From positions 1 to 52,636 of the forward strand of contig NZ_DIVJ01000035.1 of the NCBI RefSeq assembly GCF_002428305.1: 52,636 bases of DNA. The letters are read 5' to 3'. Numbering within the stretch: position 1 is the stretch's first letter; the number at the start of each line of letters is the position of its first letter. Both the position numbers and the translations under genes were made by a program. This DNA is from Flavobacterium sp. UBA6135 (GTDB taxonomy: Bacteria; Bacteroidota; Bacteroidia; Flavobacteriales; Flavobacteriaceae). A model generated the notes under the pieces. It did no database searches. It saw only the letters and a list, made by a program, of their open reading frames with translations, and was not told where the DNA came from. Positions 34,588 to 44,117 of the stretch are shown one piece after another.

Positions 34588-35178
34588 TTAGTCCGGAGAT
34601 TTGTTCTCCATAACAAAGTAAGCTTTCAATTTCTCTAAATCTTCAGGCTTGTTGCAATTTAGTAAAATTTCGTCATGAATCCATGCATCTACAGGATAGA
34701 TTTGCTTATTTATTTTCTCTAAAAAATCCATCATTTTGTAATTTCCATTTTGAATTTGATTTGTAATCACCGGTAAAATACACTTATGATAAATACCAAT
34801 GAGAGGATACAACCGCTCTTTAAAACTCACAACAGTACATGGTAGCCCTTTTGCATGATTCGCAAGTGCTTGTAGCACCTGAGTCGGAAACAGAGGAATG
34901 TCACAAGACAAATAACACACATAGGAAGTTGGAGCATGTTTCAATGACTGATAAAGGCCTCCCAATGGTCCTATTTGTGGGTTATTGTCCGAAATAGAGT
35001 GTAGCCCATATTTTGTGTTTTCACTCTCTTTTGTAACCAGAATGGGGCTATATCCTATTTTTTTAATAGCATGTGTCATCCGCTCTAAGAATGTATATTC
35101 TCCCAAAGCTAGATTTGCTTTATCGTATTTCATACGCGAACTATTTCCTGCTACGGTAATATAAAAAGTTATGTCCAT
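34588..35178 (-). CDS. mobA: Molybdenum cofactor guanylyltransferase-like protein
   Basis: 196 residues with a nucleotidyltransferase fold: the start should read L-A-G-G-x-S-x-R-M-G but is V-A-G-N-S-S-R-M-K-Y-D-K-A. I-G-P-L-G-G-L, L-S-C-D-I-P-L-F and Y-P-L-I-G-I-Y are normal family features. MobA attaches GMP to Mo-molybdopterin, as needed for bis-MGD nitrate reductases. The altered glycine loop is unusual, but the catalytic-fold residues persist, so activity is likely. It overlaps the TauE gene end by 10 bp. Confidence 0.85.
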   Translation of the reverse strand: MDITFYITVAGNSSRMKYDKANLALGEYTFLERMTHAIKKIGYSPILVTKESENTKYGLHSISDNNPQIGPLGGLYQSLKHAPTSYVCYLSCDIPLFPTQVLQALANHAKGLPCTVVSFKERLYPLIGIYHKCILPVITNQIQNGNYKMMDFLEKINKQIYPVDAWIHDEILLNCNKPEDLEKLKAYFVMENKSPD

Positions 35179-35894
35179 ATCAGTTTTATTACAGCAATTA
35201 AAAGTACCAATGCTAAAATCTTTTTTAGTAAAGATTCATTAAAACGATTGGCTCCAAAATACGACCCTAAAAATCCACCTACCAAAGTTACTCCAAGTAT
35301 ATTCAAAAAACTATCGGGAATATAAATTTGATTTTTCCACAACCCTATTAACCCTGAAATAGAATTTACAACAATAAACAAAGCACTTACTATAGCTGCT
35401 TGTTTTACGTTTGACCATGAAAACCAGAGCAAAACTGGAGTTAAAAGAATTCCTCCCCCTATTCCTATTAATCCTGAAATAAAACCAATAATAGCTCCAG
35501 TAAACCATAAAATCCAAAAGGAAGTCACTTTGATTTCATGGATTTTTATGTTGTCATTTCTTATAAATCGCACAATCGGAATCAATAGTACGGTTGCTAA
35601 AAGCCATTTAAATGCTATTGATGGCATGTTGATACTTCCCCCCAAAAATGCCATGGGAACTGAGCCTAAAAATAAGGGCATAAGTAATGATAGATCAGGC
35701 TTTATTTTTCTTCTGAAATTTAAAAAAGCTACAGATGCCACTACTATATTTAGCAAAAGAGCATTGGTTCTAATATCTAAAGGCAATAATGCCATTAGTG
35801 TCATCACTGCTATATAACCACTTGCACCACCATGACCAATTCCTGCATATAGAAATGCGACCAAAAAAAATAACAAAGACCAATACACTTCCAT
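35169..35894 (-). CDS. TauE/SafE-family membrane transporter
   Basis: 241 residues with about eight helices in two repeats. G-I-G-H-G-G-A-S-G in the first half and G-L-I-G-I-G-G-G-I in the second are the family's twin motifs. TauE/SafE proteins export sulfite, sulfoacetate and similar anions. Within a molybdenum-cofactor operon, overlapping mobA and 2 bp after moeA, it might move a sulfur oxyanion or an anion linked to cofactor assembly. The substrate is not readable from sequence. Confidence 0.85.
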   Translation of the reverse strand: MEVYWSLLFFLVAFLYAGIGHGGASGYIAVMTLMALLPLDIRTNALLLNIVVASVAFLNFRRKIKPDLSLLMPLFLGSVPMAFLGGSINMPSIAFKWLLATVLLIPIVRFIRNDNIKIHEIKVTSFWILWFTGAIIGFISGLIGIGGGILLTPVLLWFSWSNVKQAAIVSALFIVVNSISGLIGLWKNQIYIPDSFLNILGVTLVGGFLGSYFGANRFNESLLKKILALVLLIAVIKLIWT

Positions 35895-35896
35895 GG

Positions 35897-37084
35897 TTAC
35901 AAGTCTACATAATTAAGTTCAATACCTTCAGAACATTGTTCCATAAAATCAGGTAAACAAACCAAAGCATTCGCTCTTGAAAAAGCATCCATCCGATAGC
36001 TTTCTTGTCCTTGTAAAAAGTAAAGTTTGTTCTGCTCTTGATAGGCCTTGACCCAATGAGTAAGCCCTTGTTTCTTTTGATAAGGCGTTAACAAAGTTCC
36101 TTTTTTGAAGGTTATAAAATCCCCTTCAGGTTGCATATATTTCCTTAGAAATGGTTTTACATAAGTATGAAAGCAACTAAAAACCGCAGCTGGATTTCCT
36201 GGCAAAGCAAAAACATATTGTGAAATTTTGCTTCCAAAAAAAATAGGCTTACCCGGTTTTTGTTGAACTTTATAAAACAATTTATTTATTCCAATAGACT
36301 GAAGTGATGCTTGCACAAAATCGAAATCTCCTACGGAAATCCCACCGGTTATTAACACTACATCAGAACATTCAAGTGCTGCCTTGATGCTCTCTGAAGT
36401 GGCACTGTAGGTGTCTTTGGTATAAAACAATTTCACAATTTCTATTCCTAAATCGTCTAACAGTGTAGTTAATGTAATACCATTTGACTCATAAATCTGT
36501 CCAAACTTTAGTGTTTCTCCAGGAGCAATTAATTCATCTCCGGTAATAACCAAGCTTACTTTTGGTTTTGTATATACATCGAGATGTGTTATTCCGAATG
36601 TTGATAGAAATGAAATTACACCACTACTTATTTTGGTTCCTTTATTTAAAATTAAAGTGTTTTTTTGGGTTTGAGAGCCCAAAGTCCGAATGTGATCCCC
36701 TTTTTGAATGGGTTTATCCAGGAATTTCATCTGATTGTCATCACTCAAAATCCATTCTTTCATCACAACTGTATCTGCCCCTTCTGGTATTGGTGCACCG
36801 GTAAATATCTTGTAAGCTTCACCCGGAGATAACTGATAACATTGGGTGTCGCCAGCTTTAACTATGCCAGAACATATGATGGTTTTGTTTTCATGCCAAT
36901 CACTCCAACGAATAGCATAACCGTCCATTGCTGCATTTGTAAAAGGAGGCACAGCGATGGGAGCAAAAATATCTGAAGCTACAAAAGCGTCTTTTGCAGC
37001 TAAAAGCGGCAACGTTTGTACTGTGGGAAGAGGTATTTGTTTTTCAAGAATTTCAAATGCCTTTTGAACTGTTATAAAATCCAT
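35897..37084 (-). CDS. moeA: Molybdopterin molybdenumtransferase
   Basis: 395 residues of normal length. Family landmarks are A-A-M-D-G-Y-A-I (about 48-55), I-F-T-G-A-P-I-P-E-G-A-D-T-V-V (about 88-102), T-G-D-E-L, L-I-T-G-G-I-S-V-G-D-F-D-F and A-L-P-G-N-P-A-A-V. It inserts molybdate into adenylylated molybdopterin. Its ATG shares one base with the moaA stop (ATGA type), so the two are translationally coupled. Confidence 0.94.
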   Translation of the reverse strand: MDFITVQKAFEILEKQIPLPTVQTLPLLAAKDAFVASDIFAPIAVPPFTNAAMDGYAIRWSDWHENKTIICSGIVKAGDTQCYQLSPGEAYKIFTGAPIPEGADTVVMKEWILSDDNQMKFLDKPIQKGDHIRTLGSQTQKNTLILNKGTKISSGVISFLSTFGITHLDVYTKPKVSLVITGDELIAPGETLKFGQIYESNGITLTTLLDDLGIEIVKLFYTKDTYSATSESIKAALECSDVVLITGGISVGDFDFVQASLQSIGINKLFYKVQQKPGKPIFFGSKISQYVFALPGNPAAVFSCFHTYVKPFLRKYMQPEGDFITFKKGTLLTPYQKKQGLTHWVKAYQEQNKLYFLQGQESYRMDAFSRANALVCLPDFMEQCSEGIELNYVDL

Positions 37085-38064
37085 CAGCCACCTATTTTGA
37101 TCATACTTCTATTATCGATTAATTCCGGATTTAGCTTAGTAAAATCACCTTGCATTTGTCCACCTAAAGCTTGGTGTTTTAAGAATAACGCTTTACGAAT
37201 AATGGGTTCAATGGGTGCACTACTTCTCAATGCTGTAAGTAAATCTAATTCGTCTTTTCCAAAAAGGCAATTTTTCATTTTACCATCAGCAGTCAGTCGC
37301 ATTCTGTTACAATCACTACAAAAAGGCTGGCTCATTGTAGTAATGAAAGCAAAAGTTCCTTCGAAACCAATCACTTTAAACTTTTTTGCTGTATCGTGTT
37401 TTTTATCTTTAAGTTTAACCACATCAAACTGAGATGAAATTTGTTGAAGCATTACGTCAAATGGAACTACTTTTAGAGAGTTCCATTGGTTTTTATCGAA
37501 AGGCATAAATTCGATGAATCGCACATGTAGGGGTAATTTTTGAGTAAGTTGGACGAAATTCACAACCTCATCTTGATTTACACCATTCATAACAACTACG
37601 TTTAGCTTGACCGAAAATTTATGTTTAATCAATAACAAAATATTTTCCCAAACCTGATTAAAAGAATTTCTTTTGGTGAGTTCATGGAATTTTTTTGGAC
37701 ACATCGTGTCTAAGCTAACATTGAGCGATTTTATACCGGAATCTTTAAACGTTTGAATAAATTGATGTACCAAAAAGCCATTAGTTGTAAGCGTGAGTTC
37801 AACAGGTAAACCAGACAAGTCCTTAATAATATTTTGGGAGTCTTTTCTAACCAAGGGTTCGCCTCCGGTTAATCGTATTTTAGTAACACCTAAACTGCTG
37901 AATGTTTTTGCTATTTCAAAAATCTCATCCCTTTGCATCAAGTGACGTTGGGGCATAAAAGTAATGTCTTCATTGGGCATACAGTATAAACAACGGAAGT
38001 TGCAACTATCTGTCAATGAGACCCTCAAATAATCATGTTTTCGTTGAAATTTATCGTATAGCAC
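37084..38064 (-). CDS. moaA: GTP 3',8-cyclase (radical SAM)
   Basis: The radical-SAM cluster C-N-F-R-C-L-Y-C, T-G-G-E-P-L, the second cluster C-S-D-C-N-R-M-R plus C-L-F, and the C-terminal Gly-Gly are all present. I favour GTG 38064 (V-L-Y-D-K-F then D-Y-L-R-V-S-L-T-D): it matches the usual N-terminus of MoaA and overlaps the preceding gene by only 14 bp. An ATG at 38118 would overlap it by 68 bp. It converts GTP to the first pterin intermediate with MoaC. About 326 residues in this reading. Confidence 0.93.
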   Translation of the reverse strand: MLYDKFQRKHDYLRVSLTDSCNFRCLYCMPNEDITFMPQRHLMQRDEIFEIAKTFSSLGVTKIRLTGGEPLVRKDSQNIIKDLSGLPVELTLTTNGFLVHQFIQTFKDSGIKSLNVSLDTMCPKKFHELTKRNSFNQVWENILLLIKHKFSVKLNVVVMNGVNQDEVVNFVQLTQKLPLHVRFIEFMPFDKNQWNSLKVVPFDVMLQQISSQFDVVKLKDKKHDTAKKFKVIGFEGTFAFITTMSQPFCSDCNRMRLTADGKMKNCLFGKDELDLLTALRSSAPIEPIIRKALFLKHQALGGQMQGDFTKLNPELIDNRSMIKIGG

Positions 38065-38320
38065 TTCTTTTGGCTGTTTTAGTTTTTTTGCCCATTGGAA
38101 TATAGTATAATAATCCAAGACAAATTAAAAAGATGACAACAGAGGCATAAAATGCAATGGTTGCGACATTTTGATCATTGTCCAATGTATAGTTCAGAGC
38201 CGTGTAAAGTAGCCAAATTTGTAATCCAACGTTCATAACCAAGATAACAATAACTGTAGATAATATTACATTAAGTTTGTTTGTATTGGCATTATTCTGA
38301 TTGGTTCTAAAATTACTCAT
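38051..38320 (-). CDS. Small two-helix membrane protein of the nitrate reductase cluster
   Basis: 89 residues. A polar N-terminus (Asn-rich) is followed by two transmembrane helices at about 19-40 and 55-73 and a basic tail. I do not know a function. It lies 11 bp after the Rieske gene and overlaps moaA, so it is inside the operon. The size and topology would suit an accessory or assembly subunit of the neighbouring membrane-bound nitrate reductase. Confidence 0.65.
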   Translation of the reverse strand: MSNFRTNQNNANTNKLNVILSTVIVILVMNVGLQIWLLYTALNYTLDNDQNVATIAFYASVVIFLICLGLLYYIPMGKKTKTAKRSAIR

Positions 38321-38331
38321 AGTGTTTGTAT

Positions 38332-38847
38332 TTATACCGAAGTATTCACCTCAGGACCCGTTACAAATATCTCATTATTTCTTACAATCACCTCTAAATG
38401 AGGCAATTTACGAGGTGGTGGCCCTGCAATTACTGAACCGTTGTTGGCATCAAAAAAACCATTATGACAAGGGCAAATAATTTGTCCGGAACCCGGTTGG
38501 TAATAAACGGAACAAGACAAATGGGTGCATTTTTGTTCGTAAGCTTTGAAAGACCCGTCTTCCAAATGAATAAGAATATAAGGTATGGTACTTCCTTCAA
38601 TGACAAACGATTTGGTTCCTCCCAAGGGAACGTCTTCAACAGTACAAATAAAATGTTCGCCTTCAACCGGACTCTTCGGGAAAAAATTAGCTTTTGCAGC
38701 CACTAATCCGCTACCAAAGGCCAAACCACCTGAAACGAGTGTCAGCATTTTGGCAAATTCACGTCTACCTACCAAAGCGGCATTTTGCTTGTGATAAGGA
38801 AAATCTTGTTTCCAATTTTCTTCTTCTTGATTATTTTTCTGACTCAT
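38332..38847 (-). CDS. Rieske [2Fe-2S] protein with Tat-like signal
   Basis: 171 residues. Near residue 28 is G-R-R-E-F-A-K-M-L followed by a hydrophobic segment, a twin-arginine-type signal or anchor. The Rieske cluster ligands are C-T-H-L-S-C and C-P-C-H-N-G-F-F. G-P-P-P-R-K-L-P is the usual proline loop. A high-potential electron carrier next to a nitrate reductase is not part of the classical NarGHI or NapAB layouts. It probably links the b-type subunit to another carrier on the periplasmic side, which is inference. Confidence 0.88.
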   Translation of the reverse strand: MSQKNNQEEENWKQDFPYHKQNAALVGRREFAKMLTLVSGGLAFGSGLVAAKANFFPKSPVEGEHFICTVEDVPLGGTKSFVIEGSTIPYILIHLEDGSFKAYEQKCTHLSCSVYYQPGSGQIICPCHNGFFDANNGSVIAGPPPRKLPHLEVIVRNNEIFVTGPEVNTSV

Positions 38848-38856
38848 AGTTTTATT

Positions 38857-39429
38857 CTAATAAATTCGTAATTCGTTGCTGCCTTTTGGCATCATGATGT
38901 TCACTTTAGTATTGACTATTTCTTCTCCGAAAATAAAAGTATTTACCGGGGTGCTGTTGGGTCTCATCTCTGCAATCTCTTCTCGAGTGCCAAAAAACAA
39001 GGCTCCACTCGGACATACCGTTGCACACATCGGTTTTTTTCCGATACTGGTTCGGTCATAACACATGGTGCATTTCATCATCAAATCATATTCTTCCACT
39101 TTTTTAGGGACTCCAAACGGACAAGCTTGTACACAATTGGAACAACCAATACAACGTTCAGTGTTTGCTGTATGAACAATTCCAAATTCGTCCTTAGAAA
39201 TGGCGTCAGCAGGACAGACATTGGCACAAACCGGGTCTTCACAATGCATACAAACTTGTACCGTGGTTTGAATTGTCGTTGCACGATCCACATAATTTAC
39301 GTGAATCATGGATTCATGACCGTTGGTTTCGCATTCAGCACACGCCATTTCACAGGCTTTGCATCCGATACAACGTTGCATGTCTACAAAAAACTCTAAG
39401 TTAGGATTATACATATTTTCTATACTCAT
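38857..39429 (-). CDS. Four-cluster ferredoxin subunit of the nitrate reductase complex
   Basis: 190 residues with the four-motif layout of NrfC/NarH/DmsB-type subunits: C-I-G-C-K-A-C-E-M-A-C, C-M-H-C-E-D-P-V-C-A-N-V-C-P, C-I-G-C-S-N-C-V-Q-A-C-P and C-T-M-C-Y-D-R with C-A-T-V-C-P. No signal sequence, so it acts in the cytoplasm or piggybacks. It should pass electrons to the catalytic subunit, 11 bp upstream in the operon. Confidence 0.9.
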   Translation of the reverse strand: MSIENMYNPNLEFFVDMQRCIGCKACEMACAECETNGHESMIHVNYVDRATTIQTTVQVCMHCEDPVCANVCPADAISKDEFGIVHTANTERCIGCSNCVQACPFGVPKKVEEYDLMMKCTMCYDRTSIGKKPMCATVCPSGALFFGTREEIAEMRPNSTPVNTFIFGEEIVNTKVNIMMPKGSNELRIY

Positions 39430-39440
39430 AGTAATTTTTT

Positions 39441-41657
39441 TTAGGTACTTTGATATGCTTTTACCATTTCTGAAGCCGGAGCTATTTCTCCTAATGGTTC
39501 TAATTTACATGCTGACACTTTAAATTCCGGAATTTTAGAGATTGGATCTAAGGTTCCAGGAGTTAATTGGTTTGCTGATTTTTTTCCCGGCCAATGGTAG
39601 GGAATAAAAACGGTATCTGTTCTGATCGTGTCTACGATGTTTGCCGGAAATATTGCTTCTCCCCGACGGGTAGAAACTTTTACCAATTCTCTTTGTTTAA
39701 TACCAAATTTGGAAGCCATATCCGGATGAATTTCCAACAATGGTTCTGGGTATTGATTAACTAGTTTTCCTATTCTTCTGGTTTGCGTACCACTAAGGTA
39801 TTGTGAAACCACTCTACCTGTAGTTAGGATTACAGGATATTCTTCATCTGTAATTTCGCCTGGTAATTTATAAGGAACCGCATTAAAATGAGCTTTCCCA
39901 TCGGGCGTTTTAAATTTACGATCTTCCCAAAGACGTGGCGTGCCGGGATGTCCTTCAGTTGGACATGGCCAAAATACACCCATTTCATCAACTATTCGCT
40001 TATATGTAATACCATAATAATCAGCAGTACCTCCTTTGGATGCAACTCTTAATTCATTAAAAATAGCTTCACTATTCTCATAGGTAAATTTATCTTTTAC
40101 ACCTAATCTTTCTGCTAACTCGAGAATGATGGAAGTATCTGTTCGAGCGTTTCCTGGAGGGTTAACTGCTTTATTAATTTTAATTACTCTCCCTTCTGCT
40201 GAAGTAGTGGTTCCTTCTTCTTCCTCTTGCAACGAACCCGGTAAGACGATATTAGCATGTCTGGCAGTTTCATTTAAAAAGAAGTCAATACAGACGTAAT
40301 ATTCCAGTTTTTCTAGAGCTTCGCGGACGTAGTTACTGTTGGGCAATGACACTAATGGGTTAAAACATATCGATATCAACCCTTTGATTTCCCCGCGGTG
40401 TATGGCTTCAATTATTTCGTAGGCAGAAAGTCCCTTACCGGGCATCTCTTCTTCTTTGATTCCCCAAACATCTGCAATATATTTTCGATGTTCCGGGTTT
40501 TCAATATCTCTGTTTCCAGGAAGCTGATCGCACTTATGACCGTGTTCTCTTCCGCCTTGCCCATTTCCTTGACCGGTTATGGTTGCATAACCACAATAAG
40601 GTTTACCAATTCTTCCGGTTGCTAAAACCAAATTAATACACCCTAAAACATTATCTACACCTTTGGAATGGTGTTCTATTCCGCGTGCATGTAATAAAAA
40701 ACTGGTGTTGGCTTTGCCCCACCATTCTGCTGCTAATTTAATTTTTTCTTTATCTATGCCTGTTATTTCTTCGGCCCATTCGAGCGAATAATCTTTGACA
40801 GAAGCTATTGTTTGTTCAAAGCCTGAGGTATGATTATCAATAAAATCGTGATCCAACATATCGTGTTGCACGAGGTAATTTAACATAGCACCATATAAAG
40901 CCGAATCGGTACCCGGTCTAACATCTAAATGTAAATCAGCTGTTCTTGCTAAAGGTATTACTCTTGGATCTATAACTATAAGTTTGGCTCCTCTATCTCT
41001 GGCTTTCCAAATCCAATGCGTCAACGTTGGAAAAGTTTCACTCACATTGGCACCAGCAACTATGATTACTTCTGCCTTTTCGAGGTCTGAGTAGTTGTTT
41101 GAGCCGCGATCTAATCCAAATGCTTTTTTATTTCCTGCCCCAGCACTTACCATGCATAAACGACCGTTATAATCGAGGTTTTTAGTTTTTAATGCTACAC
41201 GAGCAAACTTTCCAACTAAATAACTCTTTTCATTGGTCAAAGAAACCCCTGAAAGCATGGCAAAAGCATCATTGCCATAGGTATTCTGAATTCTTTTGAT
41301 TTCGGAAACTGTTTCAGCCATTGCATCTTCCCAAGAAACAGTAACAAAACCTTTTCCGGGTATGCTTTTTATCGGATCCATTAATCGATCCGGATGATTG
41401 TTTTGCAAATATCGCTGAACTCCTTTTGGACACAATCTCCCTTCATTGAAAGGGAATTCCATCCAAGGATCAAAGCCAACCACTTTATCATTTTTAACCA
41501 AAAGTTTAATACCACATTGCATGCCACAAAAACAACAATGTGTTTTTACCACTTCATCAGGCTCGTCTCTTCCGGGAAAACCTTCTTTTGGAGGATAATT
41601 TAATGTAGGACCATATTGGTCTATAATTTTTTCTATTTCAACAGGTAATTTTGCCAT
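39441..41657 (-). CDS. Molybdopterin nitrate reductase catalytic subunit (Nas/Nap-like)
   Basis: 738 residues. An N-terminal [4Fe-4S] site (C-C-F-C-G-M-Q-C, then L-C-P-K-G) and the Mo-bis-MGD oxidoreductase core with N-G-R-L-C-M-V-S-A as the likely Mo-cysteine loop. It most resembles the NasC/NarB-NapA branch rather than NarG. There is no Tat or Sec signal, so the enzyme looks cytoplasmic, in agreement with the two NarK transporters. Its partners (four-cluster ferredoxin, Rieske, b-type membrane protein) make a respiratory, quinol-linked role more likely than plain assimilation; no assimilatory nitrite reductase is present. Formate dehydrogenase is the main alternative, but the context speaks for nitrate. 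Confidence 0.85.
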   Translation of the reverse strand: MAKLPVEIEKIIDQYGPTLNYPPKEGFPGRDEPDEVVKTHCCFCGMQCGIKLLVKNDKVVGFDPWMEFPFNEGRLCPKGVQRYLQNNHPDRLMDPIKSIPGKGFVTVSWEDAMAETVSEIKRIQNTYGNDAFAMLSGVSLTNEKSYLVGKFARVALKTKNLDYNGRLCMVSAGAGNKKAFGLDRGSNNYSDLEKAEVIIVAGANVSETFPTLTHWIWKARDRGAKLIVIDPRVIPLARTADLHLDVRPGTDSALYGAMLNYLVQHDMLDHDFIDNHTSGFEQTIASVKDYSLEWAEEITGIDKEKIKLAAEWWGKANTSFLLHARGIEHHSKGVDNVLGCINLVLATGRIGKPYCGYATITGQGNGQGGREHGHKCDQLPGNRDIENPEHRKYIADVWGIKEEEMPGKGLSAYEIIEAIHRGEIKGLISICFNPLVSLPNSNYVREALEKLEYYVCIDFFLNETARHANIVLPGSLQEEEEGTTTSAEGRVIKINKAVNPPGNARTDTSIILELAERLGVKDKFTYENSEAIFNELRVASKGGTADYYGITYKRIVDEMGVFWPCPTEGHPGTPRLWEDRKFKTPDGKAHFNAVPYKLPGEITDEEYPVILTTGRVVSQYLSGTQTRRIGKLVNQYPEPLLEIHPDMASKFGIKQRELVKVSTRRGEAIFPANIVDTIRTDTVFIPYHWPGKKSANQLTPGTLDPISKIPEFKVSACKLEPLGEIAPASEMVKAYQST

Positions 41658-41668
41658 AACTTATTTTT

Positions 41669-42724
41669 TTATCCAAATAAATTTCCACCTTTAAGCCTTG
41701 CTTCCAGGTGAGCTTTTGCTAATAATGATCTTTTTCCTTCCGGACTTAAATCTAAGTGTGACGTGCCATCAGGTTTCTCAAAATTAAACCCTAATTCTTT
41801 GGTCACTTCTTTTAAATCGTTTACGTGCATTTGGGTATCAAATTCATTTCCGGTATGCGGACAAACAGCCATTCCAAGTCTAACACCTTCTTCTTTATAA
41901 ATGTGAGCACCAATTTGAGCCGGTCTTTGAATGATGTGGAAAAACTTTCCAAAAGGAATCCAAATCAAAAAGACAATTACTGATATGGCATGCAGTACTG
42001 CCAGAAAATCAAATGCAAAACCCTTCATGAACTGGTAGGAATAAGTTAATCCTAAACCGGTTACTGAAATGACAATCAATAATATTAATGGTAATAAATC
42101 ACTTTCAAAATTTTGAGTAGCAATAAGTCCGGGCTGGGTTAAACGTTTACGAAGGAAATACAAAGAACCAAAAATTACCATATAAGAAGACCAATTTAAT
42201 GCATGAAAAGTCATAAAGGCAACTAGGGAACCTAATTTAAAATTAAAAACAGTAAAACCGAAAAAGTGAGCTTCATAGATATCAATACCTCCAGGTGCAA
42301 GCGTAAAGTGTACCCATCCAAAAGTTAGTGGCAAGGTAATGGCAAAAGCAGTCATACAACCAAAAGCAATCAGAAAGTGGGCCAACCAACGGTACTTCCC
42401 TCTCGGGTATACAAATTTTTGAAGACCAATATTTAAAACGCTTTTTTTAAAGAAAAGTCCAAAATGATATAATATTCTTCCTTTAAAAAACAATTGAAAA
42501 CCTCTTTTAAAGTACATCCACGTTGGAGGTCGTTGTATCCAAACGGTATAACGATATGTCACTCCAAAGAGGGCAAATATGGTTCCGAATAAATAAGTAA
42601 TCAATGCTGCATCAAAATTTTGCAAATCTCTGGAACCATAAAAGATGAGTATCAACAACAATACCGTTGTGAATGAAGCTATCAATAAAGCTTTTCTATT
42701 AATATTTCTTACAAGGTTTAACAT
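41669..42724 (-). CDS. b-type membrane subunit, NarI/HdrC-like quinol dehydrogenase
   Basis: 351 residues. About five to seven helices between residues 14 and 255 carry histidines suited to haem b: R-W-L-A-H-F-L-I-A-F-G, M-T-F-H-A-L-N-W, V-L-H-A-I-S-V-I and G-K-F-F-H-I-I-Q-R-P. The soluble C-terminal about 80 residues include V-C-P-H-T-G-N-E-F. It probably oxidises menaquinol and feeds the reductase encoded 11 bp downstream. The exact family is uncertain, but its position between transporters and catalytic subunit supports the assignment. Confidence 0.72.
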   Translation of the reverse strand: MLNLVRNINRKALLIASFTTVLLLILIFYGSRDLQNFDAALITYLFGTIFALFGVTYRYTVWIQRPPTWMYFKRGFQLFFKGRILYHFGLFFKKSVLNIGLQKFVYPRGKYRWLAHFLIAFGCMTAFAITLPLTFGWVHFTLAPGGIDIYEAHFFGFTVFNFKLGSLVAFMTFHALNWSSYMVIFGSLYFLRKRLTQPGLIATQNFESDLLPLILLIVISVTGLGLTYSYQFMKGFAFDFLAVLHAISVIVFLIWIPFGKFFHIIQRPAQIGAHIYKEEGVRLGMAVCPHTGNEFDTQMHVNDLKEVTKELGFNFEKPDGTSHLDLSPEGKRSLLAKAHLEARLKGGNLFG

Positions 42725-42763
42725 ATTTTTTTTTTTAAATATACGAATTTAATTTAAAATCAA

Positions 42764-44089
42764 CTAACTAGGTCGCTCACAACCTTTACGAGTATAATAA
42801 TACCAATTCGTCCAAGTTGCCCATACAGAAATAATTCCAATCAAAGAAAAGAAGGGAATTGCTGTTCCAGTAATCTCAATAGACTGACCTATTAGGATGT
42901 TGTAAATGAAAGGTCCAAATGCGGCAACGGCAGCTGTCCAACCGATTACTCCGGCAGCTTTTCTTGGTGAATCAGAAAAAATAATAGGAAATTGTCTAAA
43001 AGTTGCTGCATTACCCACACCGGTAAAAAAGAAGATCACCATGACTAAACCAACAAACCATGGAAATTGTTCCATAGAAGTAGGCGTTAAGACACCCATA
43101 AAAATCATTAATGCGATGCAGCTAACAATTGCTATTCCGGTGATCTGTGTTAATATTGCTCCTCCTGTTTTATCTGCTATTTTTCCAAAAACCACTCTTA
43201 CAGCAGAACCAATTAAAGGCCCATAGAAAGCATATTTCAAAGGGTCTGGTGCCTCAGGAAATTCACCATACAAAATTCTTATCAGCAATGGAAATGCTGC
43301 AGACATCCCGGCAAAAGTTCCAAAGGTCATAAAATAAGTCAACGTGCAATACCATGTATGCTTAGAACCAAAAATATCTAATTGTTCTTTGAAAGAAGCA
43401 ACCACCGGTACGCTTCTAAGTTTTATCCAAGAAATAATCCCCATGATAAACAATGGAATTACATAAAAGAAGGCTATATTTTGAAGATAAATGACTTGCC
43501 CTGAATCCACTACAGTTTGGCCTCCACCCCATACAGCAACGATACTCACTCCAAGTAAAATAGGCGAAATTAATTGTACCAAACTCACTCCAAAGTTTCC
43601 AATACCCGCCTGTATTCCCAAGGCAGTTCCGATAAGTCTTTTAGGGAAAAAAGTACTTGTACTAGGCATAAAAGAAGAGAAATCACCTCCGCCCATACCC
43701 ATTAAAAAAGCGATCACCATAAAATATCCAAATGATGAATTAGGATCACTAACGGCGAAACCAAGCATTAACAGAGGAATAATTTTAATTAGCGTAGCTA
43801 CTGTAACAACCAATCGGGTACCGAACATTGGTATAAGGAAGGTGTGCAAAATTCTGAATAAACCACCGGCTAAACCCGGCATTGCCGCCAACCAGAAAAG
43901 TTGCATTTTGGTAAAACTAAATCCAATCACTGGAAGTTTAATCACCATTACACTGAACAAAAACCATGTTGCAAATGACATTACCAAACTGATGGTAGTT
44001 ATTGTTAGGGTGTTCCATGCTATTTTTTTTCCTGTAGATTCCCAGAAAATCTCATCTTCCGGATTCCAATTTTTTATCCAACTACTCAT
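42764..44089 (-). CDS. narK: Nitrate/nitrite transporter (MFS, NarK type), second copy
   Basis: 441 residues, 12 helices. The NNP-family glycine signature A-G-I-G-N-F-G-V-S (about residue 160) and M-G-M-G-G-G-D-F-S-S earlier identify the NarK branch. It moves nitrate in and/or exchanges nitrate for nitrite. It follows a second, different NarK by 28 bp. Tandem NarK1/NarK2 pairs are common with cytoplasmic nitrate reductases. Confidence 0.9.
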   Translation of the reverse strand: MSSWIKNWNPEDEIFWESTGKKIAWNTLTITTISLVMSFATWFLFSVMVIKLPVIGFSFTKMQLFWLAAMPGLAGGLFRILHTFLIPMFGTRLVVTVATLIKIIPLLMLGFAVSDPNSSFGYFMVIAFLMGMGGGDFSSFMPSTSTFFPKRLIGTALGIQAGIGNFGVSLVQLISPILLGVSIVAVWGGGQTVVDSGQVIYLQNIAFFYVIPLFIMGIISWIKLRSVPVVASFKEQLDIFGSKHTWYCTLTYFMTFGTFAGMSAAFPLLIRILYGEFPEAPDPLKYAFYGPLIGSAVRVVFGKIADKTGGAILTQITGIAIVSCIALMIFMGVLTPTSMEQFPWFVGLVMVIFFFTGVGNAATFRQFPIIFSDSPRKAAGVIGWTAAVAAFGPFIYNILIGQSIEITGTAIPFFSLIGIISVWATWTNWYYYTRKGCERPS

Positions 44090-44117
44090 AGGTTTAAAAT
44101 TAAATTTTTAAAAAATA

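Noticed and set aside
43491..44111. Plus-strand reading frame of 206 codons opposite narK
   Set aside because: Proline-, lysine- and isoleucine-rich product typical of the reverse of a membrane protein gene; narK motifs are clear on the other strand.
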